A stretch of 40,104 nucleotides of DNA from an uncultured Bacilli bacterium (GCA_944327365.1 CALVHI010000006.1:1-40104), one strand, 5' to 3'. Shown: positions 7,700-14,620, counted from the stretch's first letter. Translations and numbers: made by a program. The notes: a model not told the origin generated them from the letters alone.

Positions 7700-8130
7700 A
7701 GTGTTTTTCCACAAATATAGTCTATTGATATATGGAATTTATTGGCAAATAAAAATAAATAATCAGCTTTTAATATATAGGGGTATTTTTCATAGCGAGC
7801 AATAGTTGGAGTAGATAAATGAAATTCTTTAGCTAATTCTTTTTGAGTGACTCGGTTAATTCTTCTAATATATTTTAAACTAAATCTAAGGTACTTATAG
7901 TCAATATCATAAGGGCCAAACTCTTTTAAATTATGACTTAATCCCAATAATGCGTTAAGAGAAATTTTAAAGTAATTACTAAGTTCATTCAATTCTTGAA
8001 TTTTCATTGGCCGGATGCCCGCTTCATAAAGTTTATAGACACTTAAAGTCACTTTTAAACGATGAGCTACTTCTAATTGCGTAAGATCTAATTTTGTTCT
8101 GATTTTAGCAATAAGCATTCCATCTTGCAT
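7681..8130 (-). CDS. Regulator with two tandem XRE-type HTH domains
   Basis: A 149-residue protein with two helix-turn-helix units. The first covers residues about 4-62 (IRTKLDLTQLEVAHRLKVTL, then YKLYEAGIRPM). The second covers about 82-145 (IRRINRVTQKELAKEFHLST, TIARYEKYPYILKADYLFLF). No sensor or membrane domain is visible. It diverges from the C39 exporter gene, so regulation of the bacteriocin locus is the natural inference. The start has AGGAGG 5 bases upstream, but that site lies in a small hairpin (8134-8148). Its stop codon overlaps that of the AI-2E transporter. Confidence 0.82.
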   Translation of the reverse strand: MQDGMLIAKIRTKLDLTQLEVAHRLKVTLSVYKLYEAGIRPMKIQELNELSNYFKISLNALLGLSHNLKEFGPYDIDYKYLRFSLKYIRRINRVTQKELAKEFHLSTPTIARYEKYPYILKADYLFLFANKFHISIDYICGKTLKKEVL

Positions 8131-8133
8131 ACA

Positions 8134-8148
8134 AAACCTCCTTTCGAG
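8134..8148 (-). promoter_or_regulatory. Hairpin over the regulator's ribosome-binding site
   Basis: On the minus strand ACCTC-GAAAG-GAGGT forms a 5-bp stem containing the regulator's AGGAGGT site. It could reduce its translation, or be a DNA dyad bound by the regulator. A TATAAT reads on the minus strand just upstream (about 8155-8160). Confidence 0.4.
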
Positions 8149-8280
8149 GTGTATATTATAATCAAAAAAATTGCAAAATATGTCGAATGGCGTCGCTCCT
8201 TTAAAAAATTGTGCCCATTAGTTTCTAAAATAAAGGAATTTCAGCAAATAATAGTAATAAATAGTAGTGAAGGGAGGAAG

Positions 8281-10338
8281 ATGATGCCTAAGATTGAAGT
8301 AGTAAAACAGCGTGATTTAAAAGACTGCGGAGCATGTTGTATTGAATCAATTTTAAAATACTATGGTGGCTACGTTCCACTTGAAAAAATCAGGGATGAC
8401 ACTTGTACAAATGTAAATGGAACAACAGCTTATCACATTGTAAAAGCATTAGGTACATATGGATTTGATGCGATGGGAGTAAAAGCTGAGACAATTTTGG
8501 ATGAAAACATTTATTTGCCAGCGATTGCTCATGTAGTACTAAAAAATGGTTTACAGCATTTTGTAGTTGTTTTTAAAATTAGTTCTAAATATATTCATTT
8601 AATGGATCCTGCCAAAGGAAAAGTAAAGATGCCTATATCTGAATTTGAAGAAATTTGGGATCAGATACTAATTCTTTCTAGTCCTGGAAGCAACATTTTA
8701 AGATATACCAAAGAACTATCTATTTCCGGCCTTTTTGGAAGACTTTTAGCTAAAAATAAAATTTTGTTTGTTAAAATTATGTTTGTAAATCTTTTACTTA
8801 TGATTTTAACTATTGCAGGAAGTTTTTATTTTCAAGTCAGTATATCGAGTCTACAATCAGGAGGAGAACTAAGATTTATCAAGTTTATAGTAATTCTCTT
8901 TTTTATTATACTTCTTTTCAAGATTATCATAAATTATACTAAAACCTATTACCTCAATTACCTAAATAAGAACCTTGATACGGAATTGTTTTCTCTTTTC
9001 TTAGAGCATATTTTTAAACTCCCTTTAAAATTTATTCAAAATCGTACAACTGGAGAGATTGTGACTAGAATTGATGAATTAAGTGATACGAAGAGCTTAT
9101 TTTCAGAAATATTTTCCACTTTTATCCTTAATATGATTTTGATATTTGGGGCGATAGTAACTCTCTTTTTAATAAATAGCAAGTTATTTTTTCTTCTTTG
9201 TTTAATAATTGTTATTTATATTATCATAGGAGTTATCTTTAGCAAAGGAATCTATCGTAAAATAAAGGATACCATTGATGCAACAACAGATTTTAATACT
9301 GCTTTGATTGAAAACGTAGACATGAATTATAGTATTAAAAATTTAAATTTAGTTCGTGAATTTATTTATCGAATAGAAAATAAACTTATTTTAATGCTAA
9401 AAAGTAATTTTTCGTTTGTAAGTGTATTAAATGTGATCGAATTTTTTAAAAACTTTATCTACGAGATTGGCTTATTTGCCATTACAACATTAGGACTTTA
9501 TTTAATATATCAAGAAGAGTTAGAAATTTTAAGTTTAGTCACCTTTAATAGTATTATCATCTATCTATTCAATCCTGCTAAAGAATTAGTTGATTTAATA
9601 CCAAAGTATAATTATTTAAAAGCCTCTTTTAATAAATTAAGCGAATTTTTAGCAACTGAAATTGAAAAAGAACAGGGGGGATTAAGCACGTTAAAGGATA
9701 GTGATATTAAAATAAAAGATTTAACGTATTCTTATGATTTATATAATAAGATCATTGATAAAGTAAGTTTCCATGTAAAAAGCAATGATAAAGTTTTACT
9801 TAGTGGTCCATCTGGAAGTGGTAAAAGTACTATTTGTAAACTCATTTATCGAAGTTTAGGCACTTATTCTGGAAATATTGAATTTAATAATACGAGTGAA
9901 TGTGATTATAGCTTAAAAGCGATCAGAGAAAATATTCTATATGTAGGCCAAAACGAAAAACTTTTTACAGGGACAATTCGTGAAAATATTATATGCTTTC
10001 GAAACATCAGTGATGAAGAGTTCATTCAAGTTTGTAAAATCTGTCAATTAGAAGAAATTGTATCCAAAAGGCCAAATCGCTATAATACAGTAATTAATGC
10101 ATCGCTAAATAATTTAAGTGGAGGAGAAAAACAAAGAATTATCCTAGCAAGAGCAATGCTTAAAAAGGCTAAAATAATTATTTTAGATGAAGCATTAAGT
10201 GAAGTAAATGTTGATTTGGAAAAAAGGATTTTAGATGATTTATTCATATATTATAAAAACAGCACATTAATTTATGTTACTCATAAAAATGTAGATGATA
10301 AATTTGAAAATATCATTCGTTTAGCTCCTTCATGTTAG
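8281..10338 (+). CDS. Peptidase-containing ABC transporter (C39, bacteriocin type)
   Basis: A 685-residue exporter that cleaves double-glycine leaders and exports the peptide. The N-terminal C39 peptidase carries Cys16 in KDCGACC, His93 in LQHFVVV and Asp109 in MDPAKGK. Six membrane helices span about residues 160-430. The nucleotide-binding domain has Walker A GPSGSGKST (about 509), signature LSGGEKQR (about 613), Walker B IIILDEA (about 632) and H-loop YVTHKN. ATG 8281 follows GGGAGG and is exactly where C39 homology begins; open frame extends upstream to 8125 without a site. The stop overlaps the next gene by 7 bases, implying coupling. Three GG-leader peptides lie downstream. Confidence 0.95.
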   Translation: MMPKIEVVKQRDLKDCGACCIESILKYYGGYVPLEKIRDDTCTNVNGTTAYHIVKALGTYGFDAMGVKAETILDENIYLPAIAHVVLKNGLQHFVVVFKISSKYIHLMDPAKGKVKMPISEFEEIWDQILILSSPGSNILRYTKELSISGLFGRLLAKNKILFVKIMFVNLLLMILTIAGSFYFQVSISSLQSGGELRFIKFIVILFFIILLFKIIINYTKTYYLNYLNKNLDTELFSLFLEHIFKLPLKFIQNRTTGEIVTRIDELSDTKSLFSEIFSTFILNMILIFGAIVTLFLINSKLFFLLCLIIVIYIIIGVIFSKGIYRKIKDTIDATTDFNTALIENVDMNYSIKNLNLVREFIYRIENKLILMLKSNFSFVSVLNVIEFFKNFIYEIGLFAITTLGLYLIYQEELEILSLVTFNSIIIYLFNPAKELVDLIPKYNYLKASFNKLSEFLATEIEKEQGGLSTLKDSDIKIKDLTYSYDLYNKIIDKVSFHVKSNDKVLLSGPSGSGKSTICKLIYRSLGTYSGNIEFNNTSECDYSLKAIRENILYVGQNEKLFTGTIRENIICFRNISDEEFIQVCKICQLEEIVSKRPNRYNTVINASLNNLSGGEKQRIILARAMLKKAKIIILDEALSEVNVDLEKRILDDLFIYYKNSTLIYVTHKNVDDKFENIIRLAPSC

Positions 10339-10742
10339 ATTTACTTAATAATAAACAGGCCTTTTTAAAAGAGAAGCCTAAAATTGGATTTATCGTTACT
10401 ATAGTGATGACAATAATATTATTGATGCTGTTAATATATATATGCCAAAGAGAAGTCTATGATAACTATCAAACCAAAGGGATAGTGAGTTGTAATGAAA
10501 AATGTACAATAACAACTGTCATACCTTCCAATTTGAATTTTGAGCAAGTAGTAGTAAATAATAAAAATATTCACTATGAAATTATTGGGAAAGAACTGAG
10601 AGTAGATGAAAAAAATTATCTTTCTTATTATGATTTAACTTTATCTACTTCTCTATCTTTTTCAAATAATGAAATTGTTGATTTAAATTTTTATTACAAT
10701 AAACAAAGAATTATAACGAAAATAAAAGACAAAATGTTTTAA
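10332..10742 (+). CDS. One-TM accessory protein of the bacteriocin locus
   Basis: A 136-residue protein with one membrane helix (about 19-37, TIVMTIILLMLLIYI) and an outer domain of about 95 residues, apparently beta-rich. It sits where an HlyD-like adaptor normally accompanies a C39 exporter; the outer start (YQTKGIVSCNEKCTITTVIP) vaguely recalls the first strand of such adaptors, but it is far too short to have their coiled coil and barrel. An immunity role is also possible. It overlaps the exporter stop (ATG 10332, TAG 10336-10338). Two cysteines (in SCNEKC) could form an outer disulfide. No close family recognised. Confidence 0.7.
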   Translation: MLDLLNNKQAFLKEKPKIGFIVTIVMTIILLMLLIYICQREVYDNYQTKGIVSCNEKCTITTVIPSNLNFEQVVVNNKNIHYEIIGKELRVDEKNYLSYYDLTLSTSLSFSNNEIVDLNFYYNKQRIITKIKDKMF

Positions 10743-10756
10743 AGGAGGAATAAAAT

Positions 10757-10888
10757 ATGCAAAGAATGGAAAGTGAAGAAATGTTAAAATGTAGCGGAGG
10801 CGGTTTGCTTGGTGTACTTGCTAATTTTTTTATTAGCGTTATATCATTGACCAAAGCTATATTATCATTAAAGAATTTGAGAGGTTAA
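10757..10888 (+). CDS. Double-glycine bacteriocin-like peptide 1
   Basis: A 43-codon gene. The leader MQRMESEEMLKCSGG ends in Gly-Gly and follows the double-glycine pattern, with hydrophobic residues at -12, -7 and -4. The predicted mature part is 28 residues (GLLGVLANFFISVISL, then TKAILSLKNLRG), strongly hydrophobic with a cationic C-terminus and no cysteine. AAAGGAGG precedes the ATG at the usual distance. It is the first of three such genes behind the C39 exporter, the enzyme class that cleaves such leaders. Antimicrobial or signalling activity is inference. Confidence 0.82.
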   Translation: MQRMESEEMLKCSGGGLLGVLANFFISVISLTKAILSLKNLRG

Positions 10889-10889
10889 A

Positions 10890-11027
10890 ATGAAGACATT
10901 AGACGATAGAACATTAACTGAAGTGAGTGGAGGTATATCAGCTACATCTATCATAGGTGGGATTGCAGTAGCAATTGCCTTCTTTGCTTCTGTTATTTAT
11001 GGATTCTTTTTTTCAAAGGAGGGATAA
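10890..11027 (+). CDS. Double-glycine bacteriocin-like peptide 2
   Basis: A 45-residue product starting one base after the first peptide's stop. The leader MKTLDDRTLTEVSGG has Leu at -12 and -7, Val at -4 and the Gly-Gly cleavage site. The predicted mature peptide is 30 residues (ISATSIIGGIAVAIAFFASV, then IYGFFFSKEG): one hydrophobic helix with small-residue faces (GGIAVAIA) and almost no charge. GAGAGG upstream is the ribosome-binding site. The hydrophobic, neutral character differs from peptides 1 and 3, hinting at different roles in a multi-component agent. Confidence 0.85.
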   Translation: MKTLDDRTLTEVSGGISATSIIGGIAVAIAFFASVIYGFFFSKEG

Positions 11028-11028
11028 T

Positions 11029-11175
11029 ATGAAATTAAATGATCATGAATTAATTTTAGTATCCGGTGGAGCGATTAGTGGGACTTTAATTAACGCTTTT
11101 GCAAGACTATTAGATGTAGTAATAGAAATTGGAAAAATGATTGGAGCATCAATTCGCCGTTGGATAAATAATTAA
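11029..11175 (+). CDS. Double-glycine bacteriocin-like peptide 3
   Basis: A 48-residue product. The leader MKLNDHELILVSGG is the best match of the three to the double-glycine consensus (Leu -12, Glu-Leu at -8/-7, Val -4). The mature part is 34 residues (AISGTLINAFARLLDVVIEI, then GKMIGASIRRWINN), an amphipathic cationic helix with a GxxxG motif (GKMIG), as in two-peptide class IIb bacteriocins, and a single Trp near the C-terminus. Its AAAGGAGG site lies inside the end of peptide 2. A terminator overlaps its stop, closing the operon. Confidence 0.87.
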   Translation: MKLNDHELILVSGGAISGTLINAFARLLDVVIEIGKMIGASIRRWINN

Positions 11176-11198
11176 AAAGAGTTGTAAAGCTCTTTTTA
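11174..11198 (+). terminator. Terminator of the bacteriocin operon
   Basis: AAAAAGAG (11174-11181), an 8-base loop, CTCTTTTT (11190-11197), starting within the peptide 3 stop codon. Confidence 0.8.
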
Positions 11199-11216
11199 AT
11201 TTTAAGAAAAGATCTC

Positions 11217-11245
11217 TTGCAATATCCATGTAATTAGTTTAAAAT
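11217..11245 (+). promoter_or_regulatory. Promoter for the small pilin-like gene
   Basis: TTGCAA (11217-11222), 17-base spacer, TAAAAT (11240-11245). Confidence 0.6.
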
Positions 11246-11266
11246 AAAGATAAGCTGGTGAAGAAA

Positions 11267-11482
11267 ATGAATAAAAAAGGTTTTGTTGCAATGTATATGG
11301 TATATTCTTTATTTTTAATTTTTATTTTAATGATGCTCACAGCTTTACTTGTCAATAATTATAAAAATAGTTTTTTAAATACTTTAAAAAATGATATAAA
11401 AGAAGAATTAAAAGATAAAAGTATTGAAGTAAAAGAAAATATTTCTCTTGAAAATAACGAAAATAATGAGTTTCATGCCTAA
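11267..11482 (+). CDS. Small single-helix membrane protein with pilin-like N-terminus
   Basis: A 71-residue protein. MNKKG is followed directly by a hydrophobic helix (FVAMYMVYSLFLIFILMMLT, to about residue 28), then a charged, probably helical tail rich in Lys, Glu and Asn. The KKG-F junction resembles the prepilin peptidase site of type IV pseudopilins, but Glu5 is absent (Tyr is there) and no globular domain follows, so this is only a resemblance. ATG 11267 has GGTGAAG upstream. It has its own promoter and lies just after the bacteriocin terminator; an immunity protein is another possibility. Not recognised. Confidence 0.55.
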   Translation: MNKKGFVAMYMVYSLFLIFILMMLTALLVNNYKNSFLNTLKNDIKEELKDKSIEVKENISLENNENNEFHA

Positions 11483-11487
11483 AAATC

Positions 11488-11516
11488 TTGCTTATCGTCA
11501 TTTTTGGTGTTATAAT
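11488..11516 (+). promoter_or_regulatory. Promoter for rpsU-yqeY
   Basis: TTGCTT (11488-11493), 17-base spacer, TATAAT (11511-11516); 33 bases to the rpsU ATG. Confidence 0.8.
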
Positions 11517-11548
11517 CATGTGTAGTAAATGAAGGGAGGGATTTGTAA

Positions 11549-11734
11549 ATGACAAAAGTAGTAGTTAAAAATGGAGATGTTGATGGTGCTTTGAGAAAAT
11601 TTAAAACCAAAGTAGCTCGTAGTGGTGTCCCTTCAGAATTAAAAAAAAGAAAGCATTATGAAAAACCAGGCGTTCGTAGAAGAAACGAAAAGAAAGAACA
11701 AATTAAAAATGCTAGAAAGCACAGAAATTATTAA
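11549..11734 (+). CDS. rpsU: 30S ribosomal protein S21
   Basis: A 61-residue, highly basic protein with the S21 signature: KVVVKNGDVDGALRKFKTKV, then RSGVPSELKKRKHYEKPGVR, then a Lys/Arg-rich helix. It sits on the 30S platform near the 3' end of 16S rRNA. GGGAGG lies 7 bases before the ATG. It is followed after 11 bases by yqeY, the standard Firmicute pairing. Confidence 0.97.
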   Translation: MTKVVVKNGDVDGALRKFKTKVARSGVPSELKKRKHYEKPGVRRRNEKKEQIKNARKHRNY

Positions 11735-11745
11735 GGTGATAATAT

Positions 11746-12180
11746 ATGAATAATAAAATAGCAGAAGATTTAAAATTAGCAATGAAAAATGGTGATAAAT
11801 TTAAATTATCTGTATTAAGAATGCTCAAAAGCGCTTTGCAATTAGATTCTATTAGTAAAAAACACGGACTAAGTGATGATGAAGTATTGATAGTTATTAA
11901 AAAACAAGTAAAAACTCGCAAAGATTCAATTGAAGAGTTTAAGAAATATGGAAAAGATGAAGAAGTAGCTAAATTAGGACAAGAAATAGAAATTTTAAAT
12001 GCTTATTTACCAGAAGAGATGAGTGAAGAAGAAATTAGTAAAGTAATTGATGATGTATTTAATGAATTAAAACCAACTAGCATGAAAGAGATGGGCATTG
12101 TAATGAAAAAATTAAACGAAAGAATTATAAATGCTGATATGTCTTTCGTAAGTAGACTTGTAAAGGAAAGACTAAGTTAG
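11746..12180 (+). CDS. yqeY: GatB/YqeY domain protein
   Basis: A 144-residue protein of the YqeY family, which shares the helical tail of GatB (the tRNA-dependent amidotransferase subunit). It contains the conserved LKLAMKNGDKFKLSVLRMLK, then KQVKTRKDSIEEFKKYGKDE, AYLPEEMSEEEI and KEMGIVMKKL. The family may bind tRNA, but its role is not established. It forms an operon with rpsU. Its stop codon lies inside the terminator hairpin at 12167-12190. Confidence 0.95.
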   Translation: MNNKIAEDLKLAMKNGDKFKLSVLRMLKSALQLDSISKKHGLSDDEVLIVIKKQVKTRKDSIEEFKKYGKDEEVAKLGQEIEILNAYLPEEMSEEEISKVIDDVFNELKPTSMKEMGIVMKKLNERIINADMSFVSRLVKERLS

Positions 12181-12190
12181 TCTTTTTTTT
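12167..12190 (+). terminator. Terminator containing the yqeY stop
   Basis: AAAGACT (12167-12173), AAGTT loop, AGTCTTT (12179-12185) and more Ts. The TAG stop (12178-12180) is at the loop/stem junction. Confidence 0.8.
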
Positions 12191-12219
12191 GCATACGTTA
12201 TATTTAAGAGGGTGAAAAA

Positions 12220-13089
12220 ATGAAAACAGTGATTACTACAGATAGTGGAATGGATCCAATTAATACAGAATATATGGTATCTGGCATGCTTATCAGAGAT
12301 GATGATAAAGAATTTAGAGATGTGCAAGAAATTGATAGTAAAGAAGTATTAAAGCAAATGCGGGATAACCATATGTTTAAAACTAGTGCACCTAAATTGA
12401 TGGATTATTATGAGTTATTTACAAGAGCTTTAAATAATGGAGATGAAGTTATTCATGTTTCAATGGGAAGCGGTATTAGTAGTGCAAGTATTACTTCATC
12501 TAATTTGATTGCAGAAGAAATTAATGCGGAAAAGATCACAGTGTTAGATTCACATAATGGAGCTACTGGAGGGACTTTAATTAATTTATATGCTAATTAT
12601 TTAGCTAATAAAAATTTAAATAAAAGAGAAATATTAGAACAACTAAAAGATTTTATCAAACGTCTAAAAACATCTTTTTTCGTTCCCAATCCAACAGGAT
12701 TTCAAAGAAGTGGCAGAAACAATTCTGAATTATGCTTGAAAGATAAAGCATTATTAATTGGTGGAACAGTTTTAACTTTAGCGGGAATGAAGTTTCGAGT
12801 TGATTTTAATCAAGAAGGAAATTTATATGTTAAAAAAACAATGCCAGGTAATTCTCGAGTAAAAGCTATGCAAATGATAAGAGAAATAGTAAATGATCAT
12901 ACTGTTGATGATTATGATCAGAATATCGCGGTAATTGGTACGGTTTTGGAAGATAAGGTAAATATGGAAGAGATTAAAAGCTATTTAAGTGGCTATTTTA
13001 AAAGGGTAATTCGCCAAGATATTAATGCGGTAGTAGCAGCGTATGGATCTCCCGACTTAATAGGAATCAGTTTGGTAAGAAAAAAGTGA
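12220..13089 (+). CDS. DegV-family fatty-acid-binding protein
   Basis: A 289-residue DegV/FakB-like protein. These bind a fatty acid and present it to the kinase FakA for phosphorylation and phospholipid synthesis. The N-terminal TTDSGMDP matches the family's TDSxxD start, FKTSAPKLMDYYE the TS-(Q/A)P-S motif, and HVSMGSGISSASITSSNL the ligand-contacting loop; VLDSHNGATGG and FFVPNPTGFQRSGR follow. GGTGAAA lies 6 bases before the ATG. No FakA kinase gene is near, and the fatty acid cannot be read from sequence. Confidence 0.9.
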   Translation: MKTVITTDSGMDPINTEYMVSGMLIRDDDKEFRDVQEIDSKEVLKQMRDNHMFKTSAPKLMDYYELFTRALNNGDEVIHVSMGSGISSASITSSNLIAEEINAEKITVLDSHNGATGGTLINLYANYLANKNLNKREILEQLKDFIKRLKTSFFVPNPTGFQRSGRNNSELCLKDKALLIGGTVLTLAGMKFRVDFNQEGNLYVKKTMPGNSRVKAMQMIREIVNDHTVDDYDQNIAVIGTVLEDKVNMEEIKSYLSGYFKRVIRQDINAVVAAYGSPDLIGISLVRKK

Positions 13090-13097
13090 TATTTTTC

Positions 13098-13126
13098 TTG
13101 ACAAAAGCATATAATATAGATATAAT
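13098..13126 (+). promoter_or_regulatory. Consensus promoter for infC-rpmI-rplT
   Basis: A perfect TTGACA (13098-13103), 17-base spacer and perfect TATAAT (13121-13126). Transcription would start near 13133, leaving a leader of about 145 bases. Confidence 0.9.
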
Positions 13127-13132
13127 ATTAAA

Positions 13133-13254
13133 GAAATTGGAAAAGGAAAGTGAATTTTATTCCACCTGATGAATAAGTGTTCATAGGTAAAAAGCCGTAA
13201 TAGTTTAAATATTAATGTGTTTTTTAAGGTGGAATATGATTATTCTACCTTTTT
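13133..13254 (+). promoter_or_regulatory. Attenuator leader of infC-rpmI-rplT (L20-leader type)
   Basis: TATTCCACC (13158-13166) can pair with GGTGGAATA (13228-13236) as an antiterminator. The same GGTGGAATA can instead pair, with one G-U, with TATTCTACC (13241-13249) to form a terminator followed by TTTTT. These are mutually exclusive structures. In Bacillus this operon is controlled by L20 binding such a leader; assigning the same ligand here is inference from position and architecture. Confidence 0.8.
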
Positions 13255-13277
13255 AGAATTTTTGGAGGTGCATTTAT

Positions 13278-13805
13278 ATAGCAAGTGTAAATAAAGAGTT
13301 ACCAATTAATGAGCAAATCAATGTAGAAGAATTAATGGTAATTGGTCCTAATGGAGAGCAAATGGGATTAAAAAAAATAGAAGATGCTTTAACTTTATCT
13401 AGATATGCTGGCTTAGATTTAGTTTTAATGAATGATAATGGTAAACTTGCTGTGGCTAAAATCATGGATTACAACAAATACCGTTATGAGCGTCAAAAGA
13501 AACTAAAAGAACAGCAAAAAAAGCAAAGAGAAACGAATAAAGAATTAAAAGAATATCGTTTATCAACAACAATTGATGTTCATGATTTTGATACTCGTGT
13601 TAGAAATGCTAAAGAGTATTTGTTAAAAGGGCATCGTATTAAAGCATTTATTCGTTTTAAAGGCCGTCAAATGGCTAGACCAGAACTAGGTGAAGAAGTA
13701 TTACTAAGATTTGCAGATAGTTTAAGCGAAGTTTCTATTATAGAAGCAAAGCCAAAACTTGATGGTAGACAAATGTTTATGCTATTAGCACCTAAAAATA
13801 AGTAG
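13278..13805 (+). CDS. infC: Translation initiation factor IF-3, AUA start
   Basis: A 175-residue IF-3. The N-domain contains ELPINEQINVEELMVIGPNG and ALTLSRYAGLDLVLM; the linker KKLKEQQKKQRETNKELKEY is long and basic; the C-domain carries IDVHDFDTRVRNAKEYLLKG and IRFKGRQMARPELGEEVL. No ATG, GTG or TTG occurs before codon 20 of this frame, and starting at ATG 13335 would remove conserved N-domain. The ATA at 13278 is 9 bases after GGAGG (13264-13268); ATT at 13272 is only 3 bases away. infC genes use rare AUU/AUC/AUA-type starts for autoregulation by IF-3, so ATA is my choice. Confidence 0.95.
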   Translation: MASVNKELPINEQINVEELMVIGPNGEQMGLKKIEDALTLSRYAGLDLVLMNDNGKLAVAKIMDYNKYRYERQKKLKEQQKKQRETNKELKEYRLSTTIDVHDFDTRVRNAKEYLLKGHRIKAFIRFKGRQMARPELGEEVLLRFADSLSEVSIIEAKPKLDGRQMFMLLAPKNK

Positions 13806-13815
13806 GAGGATTATT

Positions 13816-14010
13816 ATGGCAAAAGTAAAGCAAAAAACACATAAGGCAAGTAGTAAAGTGTTAACAAAGAAAAAGAATGGTACTTTAACTTACAAAAAAT
13901 CAAATGGAAATCATAAGACCAATAAAGATTCTGCAAAGCAAGTACGTCAAAGAAGAAATAAGGGAATACTCGGAAAAGGAGAAGCTAACAGATTAAAATC
14001 TGTTATTTAA
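13816..14010 (+). CDS. rpmI: 50S ribosomal protein L35
   Basis: A 64-residue, very basic protein: AKVKQKTHKASSKVLTKKKN, then RQRRNKGILGKGEANRL, matching L35 in length and in the C-terminal Lys/Arg-rich motif. TAGGAGG lies 6 bases before the ATG. It is the middle gene of the conserved infC-rpmI-rplT operon. Confidence 0.97.
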   Translation: MAKVKQKTHKASSKVLTKKKNGTLTYKKSNGNHKTNKDSAKQVRQRRNKGILGKGEANRLKSVI

Positions 14011-14022
14011 GGAGGTTAAAAA

Positions 14023-14550
14023 ATGACAAGAGTTAAAGGTGGAAGCGTTTCCAAAACAAGAAGAAGAAAAGTATTAAAAGAAGCTAAGGGATATTTTGGA
14101 AGCAAACATAGATTATATAAGACAGCTCAAGAACAAGTATTCCATAGTGGAGCTTATGCATTTAGAGATAGGCGCCAAAACAAACGTAATTTCAGGAAAT
14201 TATGGATTACAAGAATTAATGCGGCTTGTCGTGAAAATAACATCAGTTATTCCCAATTTATGAATGGACTTTCTAAAGCTGGAATCGAAATTAATCGTAA
14301 AATGTTAAGTGAAATGGCAATTGATAATCCAACTTTTTTTGCTCAATTAGTTAAAACAGCTCAAGACGCTTTAAATGGTAAAGTTACTGTAAATAAATCT
14401 GATACGAAAAGCAAGATAGTAGAAAAACAAGAAGAAGTAAAAGATTACAGTAAGATGACTTTAGCAGAACTTAAAGTTATAGCAAAAGAACAAGGCATTA
14501 AAGGCTATTCTTCAATGAGAAAAGATGAATTAATCTCATCTTTAAAATAG
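14023..14550 (+). CDS. rplT: 50S ribosomal protein L20 with an added Rho_N/SAP-like tail
   Basis: A 175-residue L20, against about 118 usually. The canonical part (1-118) contains [37 protein letters not shown], the [20 protein letters not shown] core and [10 protein letters not shown] short charged linker leads to residues 144-175, [20 protein letters not shown] then [11 protein letters not shown]. This unit is 25/31 identical to the S2 tail in this window. It looks like the small helix-extended-helix of Rho's N-terminus or SAP domains, which bind nucleic acid. GGAGG lies 7 bases before the ATG. L20 probably also binds the operon's leader RNA. Confidence 0.97.
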   Translation: MTRVKGGSVSKTRRRKVLKEAKGYFGSKHRLYKTAQEQVFHSGAYAFRDRRQNKRNFRKLWITRINAACRENNISYSQFMNGLSKAGIEINRKMLSEMAIDNPTFFAQLVKTAQDALNGKVTVNKSDTKSKIVEKQEEVKDYSKMTLAELKVIAKEQGIKGYSSMRKDELISSLK

Positions 14551-14572
14551 GAATCCTAAAAGGGTTCTTTTT
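14551..14572 (+). terminator. Terminator after rplT
   Basis: GAATCC (14551-14556), TAAAA, GGGTTC (14562-14567, one G-U) and TTTTT, directly after the stop codon. Confidence 0.75.
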
Positions 14573-14611
14573 ATATATAACGGATAAATACTTCTTTTTT
14601 TTGTAATTTAA

Positions 14612-14620
14612 TGATATAAT
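14612..14620 (+). promoter_or_regulatory. Extended -10 before the dNMP-kinase-like gene
   Basis: TGATATAAT (14612-14620); T-rich upstream sequence, no clear -35. Confidence 0.45.

Noticed and set aside
8125-8280. Open frame extending the C39 exporter upstream
   Set aside because: No ribosome-binding site, it overlaps the regulator's start, and C39 homology begins exactly at the ATG preceded by GGGAGG (8281).
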